NCBI RefSeq assembly: GCF_032062135.1
Contig: NC_092859.1
Span: 23,014,376-23,078,375, forward strand
DNA from: Pyxicephalus adspersus
Taxonomy: Eukaryota; Chordata; Amphibia; Anura; Pyxicephalidae
DNA: 64,000 bases
Direction of reading: 5' to 3'
Position numbers and translations under genes: made by a program
Notes under the pieces: generated by a model
Database searches by the model: none
What the model was told of the DNA's origin: nothing
The model's input: only the letters and a program-made list of their open reading frames with translations
Part shown: piece after piece, positions 1 to 12,500 of the stretch
How the letters are laid out: each line of letters opens with the position of its first letter
Position numbering within the stretch: position 1 is the first letter of the stretch

Positions 1-423
1 TAGGTAATAGCACTTTGAATGCTGCTCTTGTGTTTAAATGGAAAATTGTAGCCAGGAGCACTTGTTGCATTTTATGTTAATATACCAAAAGCTAAAAAAA
101 ATATAATCCATCCGCCCACCTAATAACTGTTCCATGTGTATTAGAACACTTACTCGTTGTCACAATAGACATCACTGGTTGTCTTGCTTTTTTTATGAGT
201 TTGAGTTTGTTATTATGCAAATATACTGATCTCTAAGCAAAGTGTGTGTACAAATGATTAGAGAGAGATATACCTGTGTGTAAACAGATTATCCATGACA
301 AACATATATTATTTTTACATTAGTTTTCTGTTGTTTGCACAGAGTTTTGGTCCTCCTCAGGACCTAACCCATATAGGGGTGCTAAGTTGTGACCCCCAAG
401 TTCTTTCAATTTGTATCTTATAG
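1..423. other. IRAG2 intron sequence upstream of the first visible exon
   Basis: AT-rich sequence ending in the acceptor before 424. No exon, repeat or regulatory site is recognised. Confidence 0.6.
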
Positions 424-3400
424 TGCCCAACAGTCTATCAGCAAAGCCCGGGCCCTAAAGGGAGAGCTGGAGGAGATGAAATCAAATATGAATCTTCTGG
501 AAGAGGCCAAGGCCAAGTTAGTGGCCCAGAACAAGCAGATGGTGAGTGAGAAGTATAGAGGTTCTACAAAGAGATGGAGGCTGTGCAAAGAGTTTACAAC
601 ATTGCTGAACTCCGGAGGGATGGAGTAGCAAACCAGTTGTTTATTGAATATGTTTACATGGCACCATCATGTATTCACAGCAGATTCATGTTTAGGCATA
701 TTAGCAACTTGTATAGTCAGTACAAAATGTTACTGGTATACTCGTTAGCAAATCCAACCATTTAGAGGTCCTGATGTTGGGTTTAATGTTGCTTTGTCTC
801 TTAATCATGCCCATCAATATTGTCCTCTTCCCCTCTAACATCCTCTATTCATATGGGAAAACTTTTAAGCCCATCAATTTACTCATGTTGGATTAAAACA
901 CTTTTCTCCCAACTCAGAATTTAAATCATCCAAAATGTGTCCCGTATGGTGAGGTGAAGACTGGTCAAACCAATCATTATATTGTGTACAGGGTACAGTC
1001 GTGCCAAAAAGAAACTGTTACCACAAGGTTGAAGGCACACAATTGTCTAATATTTCTTTGTGCCATGTACACATATATTTGATCATCTAGTTAAGACCCC
1101 ATAGGGACCCCTAAAATAATGTATATTATTCTAAAATTTGTTGATGGTTAGTGTGAAGGATGTATTTGGTGGTCCAAATTCAGCCATTGCAGTCTATGCA
1201 GGCACCATCAGATGGGAGGACAGACAACCAAAGCTCAAGGAACCCATCTAAAGGAACCTTAGGGTTTCACAGAACCCTTATCGAGAATAGCTGATCTAGT
1301 GTATCTCATGTTGTAGCTTGTATTTTGCCTCTCTGAGATCTATTTATTTTGTAAAGTTTATACCAACTTTTTGGATATTTCTTGTATTCCAGTTTAGGTA
1401 CAAAGACTCACACTATTTCTTTTAATTTTGCATGAGAGCATGAAGAAAAAAAAGGAATGAAGGTGTACCTGTAGTCAAACATTTTCTTTTGTTTAGTGTG
1501 GTGAATAGTTAGAGACCCAGACAGGCTTTGGATCTTCCGTCTTTGTACCACTGGAGAGAATTATCTTCAATTCCTATACAAAGGACAGCTTGAAGGTTGA
1601 CAGAACGTAAACATAAAAATCTAAATCAACACTTGTCCCCAGAACAAGTCTCCCAAACCCAAAATTCTCTTAACCTAAAACATTTTGAACTTTCCCTGAA
1701 CCTTCTGATCATCACAGGGCAAGTTTTTTGATGGTGAATCTCTTCGGTAAGGGCATCTGACTTCAGTTCTAAAACTTCTATACTTTATTCTTGGTTTGGG
1801 TGGAGTTGCTGTATTTTTTTTTTATCGTAATGCCACATTAAATACACTAACTAGGTTGAAAAACAGACATTTTCATCATCGCAATACACTCAAAAGTTTG
1901 GGAAAACCTTGGCAAAAGTTTGGGAAAACCTTACCATGTACAGATTGACACATCAGCTCTTTTACCTTATGGATGCTATCAGACTATTTTCCATGATCAT
2001 CTTTTTCTTTTTTTCCCATATTTCCTTGCTTAAATACTCATACTGCTCTTAAAGAATCCCTTCCTAGAATGATGGCGGAATCATTTCTCCCCAATACTCC
2101 AACCTGGGATTTGCAGGACATTTGCAGGTTCTTGTGATGTCCTTCTGTTTCAGGGTAAATACAGATAGTTATTTTTTTCTGTCCTTTTAGGAAAAGGAGA
2201 ACATTGGATTGATCCACAAGATCAGTGCCCTACAGGAAGAGGTAAGTGCAGTTACCTATCCAGTACTTTCTGTTACTTGGCAAGCAGACCATTTATTATA
2301 ACAAAAATCTTCCCATAAGATTACATGAGTATTCAAGGTATTATATTCAAATTTATCTGTAAAAGCCTTGTGTAGAAAGACAAAAGTTCTCCTTGGATAT
2401 GGAGAACAGATTCAGATCTGTCACTTACATGGCACTTTGTAGTATTCCCCATTGCTCCTACCATATATGCTGTATAAAAGTTATACAGTAAGTGAGGAAA
2501 AGGGACAAGAGCGGAAGGATGAAAGCCACAGATGAATTAGAAGGACTATGACATTCAAAAGTAGTGAAATTTGTAAGTGAGTTTTGGAAGCACATTGCAA
2601 GTGAAGGATTTATGGAACATAAAAAGTACCCAAATATTTAATTCAACAAGCAATTTCCTAAATTGATGACTGGGGCTATACATTGAGACTTTCCTGGCAA
2701 AGGCCACAACAGTGTTAAATGATAATGGAGAACTGAAAATTGAATTTGCAGCAAAAGGCTTTGGATAGGTAATATAAGATATTGTAATCCTCTGAAGCCA
2801 GTTTATACCCCTAAAAAAATAGCGTAACACTCGAGTTTTTGTGACTTTTGTGATCATTTTTTTTTTTTTTTTTTTTTGCTCACAGAATCACCGAAGTACC
2901 CTGGACGTTGAAGAAGTCCGGAAGACCCTTTCTGAGGTTTCAGATAAAACGGCCGTTCTACAGGTAATCTGTCACTCCCTTTTATTAATGATAACAATAC
3001 CATAAAAATGTAAAAGAAAATCTTTTGACTGAGTGCTCTGCCAAAATCTGAGCCCTGGGACTTTTGGTTGCATCTGCACCACATTCATCAGCCAATTTAG
3101 GATATAGTCAATTGACTTGGTGTAAAAGCACCAGACAGGAATCATTTGGTATAAAATGATGCATCTTCTTAAGGTCTCCCCATACCTCTATAACCGGATT
3201 GCCTTATGTCTCTCACCCGCTCTTCAAACCTCACTTCTGTGTTAGATTTCTCATGTCTTTGGTGTTTTATTTGCAGATACAGTTGACAGAGTTTGAAGGA
3301 ACCCTGCAGAAGAAAGATGCTGAGCTCCTCGTGGTGAGGCTCAAGTTCTGAGATATTTCTTTCATAAATATTAGTCACACAATTAACATTGCAATACGCA

Positions 3401-6400
3401 GATACATTTGGAGGCAGAATGGATTTATCACCAACAACTCGCAGATAGTAGTTTGGATCAGGTTTTTGAAAGCACCATAGAATTTTTTTCTCAAATATTG
3501 TTGTAAATTAGATCTTCCAAGTTGACATCTATAAGAAATATAAAACCTATTTGAGTTGTTGGCATGGACTGGCACTATCTGTCCTGCCTTATATTGGCAC
3601 CCACTACTGAGAGGGGTCTAAAAAAGGTGGGCAAAGTTCAGTCTCACCCTTAGGAAGCAGATTCTGCAAAATGTGTTGCAATACACTACAAACATGTTCT
3701 GATTCTGTTTGAAGACTATACTAAACTGTTTTTTTTTTCTTTACAATATTTTTATTGAGTTTAAGTTACAAGAAGTTAAGATATAGTGACAAATTATGTT
3801 TTTCATAACTATTTTTGAAAATAAATGGAAGATTATGTTGTAAAATTTGTAGTATATGCCTTAAAAGTACAAAATGTGGATTTGTTGAGTAGTTTAAGTA
3901 ATTATTGCATGTGGCACTAGACCTATTTACTGGTTTCCTGTTGGTTCGGCGGAATAGAGCAAATGGAAGTGTGGCCATACGCAGTCTATTTCAGACTAAT
4001 TCACATCATTTTCTACATGTCCATACTGTACATCGATCAACTAAAAATTTGGCTAGGACTGCCCCTGCGGAACCAAATACACAGTGAATTTGCCCTTCTG
4101 TACCTGATTTCTTCCTGGATAAGCCAATCGGAGGAAATTTAGGTTCCTCAGTTATGGTATTATACAGACTGGTTGGCTCTTTTTTCTATGTGACACTTAA
4201 CATGTCAGATATAATATATTGACTGTGGTGGGTGTGATATGTCGGAGATGCACAAGTTTTAAATATGAACTTAAAAAATCGCAATGTCTTTTTTGTGTTT
4301 CAGAAAGATCTGTATGTGGAGGAGTTGAAGTCCACATTAATTGAATACAGTTCTGTAATCGAGGTAACTGCAGGAAGTCGGATTACTGTGTTTTGTTTTT
4401 GCTTTTAACAATGTATTTTTTTTTCTATCAGTCTGACGTCTCTGGTTTCCTATTCTTTTAAGGCAGTTTGTAAACCTCATAAATTTATTGCTATTTCTGG
4501 AGTTTGTGAAATGTCTGGAATGTACATTATTGTCCAATACACTCCATCTTCTGCTCTTACCCTTTCAGAATCTAAGAATAGAGAAGAGCAAGCTGGAGCA
4601 CAATCTGCAGCAGATGGAGCAAGAGCTTCTGTCGTATGTATCCCTGGGTCATTCAGTGACCAATACAGCCTGAGAATTAAGGATGAAAATACTGTAATTC
4701 TTGTAGAGAAATGCAATTTTTATAAGAATGTAATGGTTAAAAATTGCATTGAACAAACTATAGACTGCTGTTATGAGTACCAACTAAAAGTCTGCAGGAT
4801 ATTGAAGATGTAGAAAATAGAGATGAAACATTTTGTTCTGTACAAGCAGTATCCCTCTTGGTTGTGATACAAGGGTTACTATTTGGAGGGGGTCCTTTAA
4901 CGTCATCAGTGGCCACTAAACAATATTTATTAGAGATTTTTTAGGCTCACAGCAAGTGAGTGAGTCTGTCATCCATATGTAGCTTCTCCCCATACCAGTA
5001 ATGTTTATTGCACCACTATTTTCCTTAAAGTAAATAAATTCTGCAGAATCTAATATTCAGGTTTCTGCAGAATCTAATATTCAGGTTTATGGCTATGTTC
5101 AGCCTGGCAATGAGGTTGCAGTGTGATGACCATTCTCATAGCAGTGAACAGCTACCAAGGGGGAGACACGAAAAGAAAAAATCTCAAAAAAGGGTAACCT
5201 CTTTTTTTTTTTTTTTTTAGGAACGGCATTAATTCACCAATTACATATAAGTTAAATCGTGTCATTAATGGCGGTCTAAGCTCGTTGCACACTGAGCTGG
5301 AATTTGCACAGCAGTCGCCAGAGGTATGTGCATGCCGTACAGTCAGAATGTATTCGGTCCAGACTTACCTGTCGTATCTCCTAACCAATTGTCCTTTGGC
5401 CAGGTCTCCACAGCAGAATGGATGTTCCCCTTGGGCCGCACATCCACTCTTGATGTCACTTTGGACCGTGAGGTTCTGTTGTTGCTCCAGGGACCGGGAC
5501 ATGAACAACTAGCCGCCGAGTTTAAAGCCATCTTGCAGACCATGGTAAGAGCAAGACTGGGTTCTAAATATCAAATCGGGTCTACTGAGAACTGTAATTC
5601 ATTTAAAGCCTCCAAACTCGGGGAGAGTTGGGCATGTTACCAAGTTTATTCTGGCATCATTTGGAATCGCCTTTTCCTTGGACTGAGGTGTCAGTGTCTG
5701 TGTTCTCAAAATTAGACATAGATGAGCCTCTGCTGCTCCTCTCACCTTGCGGTTTGATACAAAGTTACAATGTTTTAGTCTAACCGCTGGGGCGGAGAAG
5801 ACTTAGGAAATGCACACTCCAACCTGCAGCAGATTGATCATATAATCACACTAGGCAAAGTCTGGCACAGACTGGAACTTAAAGTGTTGCTGTATATTGG
5901 AACAAATCAAAAGTAATAGGATTTGCAAGAAATGTTAAAAAGTCTAAATATTTGTAATAAAAAGTTCCCTAACATCATTAATCTTTCACCTTACTGCCTT
6001 TTTACTTATCTCTCTACAGCAGGATGACACGTGTGTGATGGGGGATCAGGTTCTCCAGTCCTTGCAGCGTCTCATTGCCTCTGATATCGATGTGAAGGAT
6101 TTATCCGTGAAGATGCTGGAGGTGAATTCATTGTGGAAGTAATTCTTTAATAACACAGGCAATAAAAATACCTCTCCATGAAGCTCACTGTCTAGTCTCC
6201 TGCCCCCAGAGCTGACATTCTATTATGTCTCACTCTGTCTTTATCACTTTAGTAAGCACCACCAAAAACTCCTGAAGGGTTCGACTCCAGTAACAAAAGT
6301 AAAAGTTTTGGATACACTGATAGGTGATGTGATTGGAGATTTCACCATTGTTATCCTCATCCTCTTCTCTCTCTTCTCCTGCTAGGTGATAACAGCTGAT

Positions 6401-6549
6401 TTGAAGGAGAAGAAAGCAAACTGGGAGAAGAGGCTGAAGCAGCTGGACAAGAATATGGAGTCCATGGACCGCGAATTCATCAAGATGTCTGGAAATGTGC
6501 GACGGATGAAGACAGAGAAGCTGCACATAAAAAAGGAACTTTCCTCCAG
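424..6549 (+). CDS. IRAG2: IRAG2 exons 1-10: N-terminal coiled coils
   Basis: Ten exons encode residues 1-312 of the visible product. The first five and a half exons are nearly uninterrupted heptads rich in Leu, Glu and Lys (for example [18 protein letters not shown]). They are followed at about residues 143-258 by a non-coil block containing [20 protein letters not shown] and [15 protein letters not shown], and then by a second coil starting [17 protein letters not shown]. All internal junctions keep frame. Coil, Ser/Pro break and coil resemble the coiled-coil region known from KASH5 (CCDC155); that likeness is from memory and was not tested by alignment. The first exon begins in phase 2 after TCTTATAG. 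Confidence 0.88.
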
Positions 6550-9500
6550 GTGAGAGAAATCTTTTCATAGATTCATAATAATTTACTTTTTCTTGTTCCA
6601 GAACCTCATCTGTCCCATCTATCACCTGCAGCCTTAAGTTCCCATCATTTTCAGCACAGGAGTGGAAATTTCAAACTGTACTTGCATTTGGTGGATCCAC
6701 ATAGGCTGCTGAAATGGGAGGATATTGTGATTTCTTTTGTGCAGAACTTCTTTTTCTGCACTAAGTTAGCTCTAATAGATAAGAACTATTGATACAGTGA
6801 GACACCTTAGGATGTGTTAGCAGCAGGATTACAGGTGACAAGTAGAAATGCTAAAAAGAAAACCAAAGGAGCTACAAGGATAGGAAAGGATCAATATATT
6901 CTATTTTTGGTACTTGGTTTAGTTACTTTATCAATACATTTACTGTAATAACCCTAATATTTCTTTTTGCATTTTGACTTTTTAGAATATATATGTTTTT
7001 TTATAGAATATATTTTTATAGAAGTTTTGATTTGTAGCACAGGAGTCCTTATCTGGGAGACTGTTTTGTCCCGGTGCTGTCCCCTCCTGTGTTGTGTGTA
7101 CAGGGTGTGTAGCGGTTCAGTGTTTGTATATGGTGTGGGAATCTGGCTGCAGCTTGCCTGTCCTTCATGCTGAAAACACTCCTTGGACTCTTTGAAATTC
7201 CGCCACTGACTGTAATATAAACTGAAATTTTGGCTGTATCATGTTTATAGAAAACCCTTGTGTGCCCAAAACTGAGCTGCCTATTTTTATTATTTCTCAA
7301 CCAAAGTTCTGTGGATCCCTATGGTTCCTCCAGAGGTTGCTAAGGGCTTCCTTAAGCATTAGGCAGTTTGTGTATTTTAGGCCAATTTAATTTTTCAATG
7401 ATTGTTTTTGGCTTTTTGTAATGGTAACATTCTTCCAACTGGCCAGCAGTGTAGGAGGCATTCTTCCCACTGATCATTGAATTAATGTCCTGTGAGCTGT
7501 GGATATAGTAATAGAGGGGTTCCCTGAAGACCTGAAAGCTATTTTAAGGGTTTCCTCAAGTTAAGCATGAGAAACTTTGATCAAGAGGATTGCACTTTTA
7601 AAGGGGACAAGTCCATAGAGCAGGGGTGTCAAACTCAAATACACGGAGGGCCAAAATTAAATACTTAAGTCACGGGCCAACCTTGAAATTTATTGAAAAA
7701 ATTGAGAAAATGTTTCGTTTTCATTAGATAAAAACCCTTTTCATATGGAAACAGAGGTTTTGCTGCACATTTAATCCTGAAACAAGCTTATAATAAAAAA
7801 AAAGGCATAATTTTTTTTTTTTTTTTTTTTAATTTAAGAAAAAATCGTATGCCTCTTTTTCTATTTGTAGCGTTCTGAGGTAAATTTCAATGGTAACCTT
7901 TTTGCACGGGCTAACAATAATATTAACAATTGTCTTCTATGAAAATCCAGCCATTTAGGTCCATGTCTTGGAGCAACAAGGAAAAGTACAGCTGAGGGGG
8001 AATGCTGGAAATGCCAGACACGGCCAATGCGGAGCTAAATCTTATGCGTGGCCCGCCGCTGACACTCGCTCTTCATTGAAATACCACCACTACTAAAATT
8101 CCTGGCATTACTTGCCTCTATAAAACCCCTGCCATGGAGGATTATAAGAATAGCATCGCACACCTTCTCTAAAAATGCTTCAGTGTCTGGCTGTCTCTGG
8201 CACAATGCTTTTGAGTAGGAATGTGTCTGAAATTTGGAGAATTTTGATTTGGTCTAAAATTGGAAGATTTTGGCAAAACATCACTACAGAAATTACTTTG
8301 GAGTCTATTAGGAAGTTGAAATTAAGCTGTTTCTGTAAGTGTTCAATTGGCTATAAATGGGTTGCCATAAAGTTGCAGAAGCTTCCTTTTCCTATCCCTA
8401 ACCTGTTCTTGAGCATTTTACTTGTTCTTGCTACATTATTACCCGCCGCCTAAAAGTCCTCTGTGTCCAGAGCGGGTTTTAAGGGGTACATCACACACCT
8501 TCTTTGGAAATACTTTCTCCTGGCTGTGGCTTGCACACCCTCCAATGTAACATTGTACAGTCATAATAAACATAGCTCATAGTATCGTTTCCTTTTCAGA
8601 CCAACATCTTATTTATTTTATTTAAATTATTATACAGTTATTGCCAGTTGAAAACCAACCATTGCATTCCCAATCATTTGGACAAATGAGCATTTACTTA
8701 GGAGTTTGAATATACAGTTATTAGACTTTTTTCCGGTGGCCTAGTAGAAAATCCAACACATGCATAGATGCTTCTTGCAGAATTTTAAAGGGGTTAATGG
8801 GAACTCTTTGCACATTACAGGACCACCATATTCGGCACAGAATTTGGAGTGTGTGGGAATCTGTACCTATTTTTGGCTCCTATTCGGTGTTCCAGGGTAT
8901 CACAAGGGTGTTCAGTAGGGTTGAGTGCTCTTTGCACTAAACAGGTCACTCCATGTTCTTATGGAGGTGGCTTTGTGCACAGTCATGCTGGAACAGAGAA
9001 AGATCTTCCCAAACTGTCACCAAGTACACAAATATGTAAAATGTCTTTGTATGTCAGAGTATTACCCATATCCTTCACTGACCCCTGATATCCATCATTG
9101 GAAGCGGTGGCTCCCAAGTGAAGGGGTCCTCTTCAGCAAGGGGTTACCTGCGGACATTCTGTATCTGGGATGTCTGACGGGTACACCGGGTGAATTGTCC
9201 TTGACATTTTCTCAGCTCTGTTTACAATATTTATCATCTACTCTGAACATTGGCTCGTCTTTGGGGTGAAAATAATTTGCTTTTGTTCACGTTCAAGCGT
9301 TTTAATCTGCTGATTGTCACCGGTGTCGTCTCTGTATTCTTCACCTTAATCCCCAGATGGTGGAAAGTTCCAGCTGATCCTCTATTGCCCTTTTCTGCAC
9401 CTGTCTTGGGTTCCATCTGTACAGAACTCTGATCACATCTCTGTTGTGTCTGTCTGGTGGAAGCTCATCCCGCTCGGTGACCTTCAGACGTTTAGCTTTG

Positions 9501-12500
9501 GATGTCTCCTGATATTTGTTTGGCTGATCCTCTGACAGGCGCTGTACATTCGAGGTCTCTCTGGTGCTGCAATAAAAGGCCGGTATTCAGACATCTGTCA
9601 GACTTTTATAGATCTGAAATATTAATTGCCTTTGGATTTTCAAAGCGCTTAAGTTTTGAAAAGTAGCAGAACTCTGCGAGAAGTGACAAGTTGAAGCTGT
9701 CTGAGATTCTCCAGGCTGAAGTCACCAGACACCTTAGAGCTGCTGCATCCAGACGTGAACGGCTGCCATACTTGTCAGTGTCTGAGTATTTACTGCCTCA
9801 CATAGATCACAGAACTTTTTACTTTACTCTCCAGAAGGGCGGCACTATTGCTCAGGTATCAAAGAGCACCAAGTCATTACACAATCATGTAAATCCCTGT
9901 CTGTGCAGTTCTTGGCCCATGAATGTCCAAAACAGATCAGTCCCTGATGAAGCCTCACCTTTTTTAAAAATTTTTAATTTACAGTCTGATCCCTGGGGGA
10001 GAGAAGATTGTGGAAATGCCCCAGCTCTGTTACTTGGGGATTAGCTGTAGCTGGGACGGCATCATTGCTGTACACTGCAAGTTGTGATTGTGTCTCTGTT
10101 GGAAACATTTTTCTATTGTTTCCTGATAAGATGGGAATTAAGGTTTTAAAATCTTTTGTTCTATAACAAAAGCAAAAAAAATATTTTCTCTGCTATTGGT
10201 TTAATGCTGAAGCAACTCCAGATCACTGCTTTTGTGAAGGAGCTTCCTGTAATAAAGACCATTTGTTGCCTCTCCTTCTTCTGGTGCAAGATGACTGGTC
10301 TTGTGTCCGCCCCTAATATAGTTCTCTGCAGGAAACCTCTAGTGGGTGGAGTCTGTTAGGCCCCTCCTATTACTCTCCTCTGCACATTCTATGAGTAACC
10401 TAGTGATAATGCCGCTGCTACTTTTACAAAGCAATATTTTGGATCACAAAGGCATTTTTTTCTCCTGGAGTACAGCTTTAAATCCCTTGATATATTCTGC
10501 TTTCTGTTTTGTATATAAGCTTTCTCCCTATACCTGTCAGGGCCATCAGATCTTTTATGAAAAAGTCCCACTCCTTCTGCTGTAGAGTAAGGTTGAAAGG
10601 ATTGAGACACCTTCTAATGTGCTATAGTAGGATATGTCTGGGACTTGGGTGTGGGTTAGTGTTCCAGAAAATTGCTATGTGATTCAGTGGAGCCCGGTGC
10701 TTCTGGTTCACCTTCCCATCTGTATACCAACCTATATATATATGTATTTATTTATATATAATGTGTGTGCCTCCTGTGCTGTGTGTATTTGTTTGCTGAT
10801 AAGGCCGGCCATTCAGAGTTGATGTATTTGTTTTACCCGTTTTTTTGCATATGACATCATTGTGCAGAGCGGAGAACATGATCCAGGTGTGAGGCATCCT
10901 CCGCCTCCGGTTTACAAAATGTCACTGACGTGTGGTTTCCCCTCTCCGCCTGTACAGGACTCATGAGCTGGAAGCAGCCAGACAGCAGCTAGAGGAAGCC
11001 GAGGAACGAGAAAGACAGATCTCTGCTCAGCTACACGGATCTACAGAAAAACAAGAGGACCTGTCCCAACAGGTAACCCTGAATCTCTCCCATAGCCAGC
11101 GTGATGATCAATGTATGGCTTTCAGCTACTCCTCTCCAAATGGAATATTACAGAGGTTGCTATAGACCAAGTGTGCAACCATAAATACACAACACCCTGC
11201 AATTCTGTTAATTAGGTCCCTGGAGAAAGTGGGCAATTGCCCATTTTGCCTGACCCTAAAACCTTCCCTGACCACACATTGTGCTCAATCTGGATTTCTG
11301 TATCTGCTGCCCTTCTACCCACCTGTTTTATAAGTTGGGGCCAGGTGGCATTATGTGACCTCCAACAAATACCCTTTGTGGCGTTATCTACCAGGACGGA
11401 CAACAGAGTTGTGCATTATTCCATAGCAACTATATTATTCTCGCTTATTATAGGGTTCAATCCTTACAGAATCTTTTATTTTTTTTCTTTCATTCAGACT
11501 GTTATTTTATTTTTATTTTTTTTTTTAATTCAGTTTTTTCTTTTTTTCTTTTATTTATCCATCCTTGTTGCTGATTTCCTGCAGCCTCCATTTCATGCAC
11601 TCCAGTCTATTAATATTATTATTATTATTAATAAACAGGATTTATATAGTGCCAACATATTACGCAGCGCTGTACATTAAATAGCGGTTGCAAATGACAG
11701 ACAGTTACAGACAGTGACGGGGGGAAGGTAGGACCCTTTCCCGAAAGAGCTTAAAACTAGGAAGGGATTGGAATTTTTGCACAGGTTTCCTGATGGTGAT
11801 AACAGTGGACCTTGCAAGCATATGTCAGCACAGATCCCCTTTCACTAAATGCCAGCTGTACCCTGGGCACCCCTGGGAAGCTCATGGGGACCTCGGAGCA
11901 TTAGGGGCACTCACTTCCCTGCTGCAAGTTTTATTAAACAGTAAATGGAAATGTAAAAAAAATGCTGATCTGTTTTCTCATTCATAAATAGAATTCTCAG
12001 AGGCGAAGTGAAACTAAAATATATATTTTTATAATTTTTTTTTAACAAATCGCACAATGAGGAAGTTGACAATGCCCTCCCAAATTTGGTATCTTCCTGT
12101 TACAACACCATTTTTTTTTTTTTTTTTGTGCAAAGTGCTTTAAAATTGCACACTATTTTTCTTAGGCAGTAGCAAAATTCAGACCAAGATCCATCTTAAA
12201 CCCTACAGTACGGCCCATGTCGGTGATTGGTGGGGGGTTACCTGTTGGTGAAGAAGTTTTGTTTCAGCTGCATGTCTGCTGCTGCATCACATTTGTTGTG
12301 TTTTTATTGCTTGGTCATGAATTCAGGTTGCTGAGCTGCAAGCTGCCCTTGACGTGCTGCGGACGGAGGTAGAGTCCCTGCAAGGCAAATTAGAGGAAGC
12401 TAAGAGGGGGCAGAAGGAGCTGGAGGCTGTGAAAAGTCAGCTGCTGAGCCGGTGTCAGGACGGTGAGGAGAGAGCAAAGCAGCAGCAGGGTGAGTGCTAT

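Larger units (their letters stand above)
6550..10957. other. IRAG2 intron 10 (4.4 kb)
   Basis: Contains an hAT-like repeat (7291-7583), an hAT element with target duplication (7621-8131), a Tc1-like relic (8820-9060) and two stretches of coding-like sequence (9240-9560 and 9667-9855). The rest is unremarkable. Confidence 0.6.

Noticed and set aside
4511..4813. 100-codon plus-strand frame overlapping IRAG2 exon 6
   Set aside because: Different frame from the spliced exon, crosses the donor at 4634; a shadow of the real exon.
9667..9855. Plus-strand coding-like stretch as an extra IRAG2 exon
   Set aside because: Joined to the split codon of exon 10 it meets a stop within ten codons.
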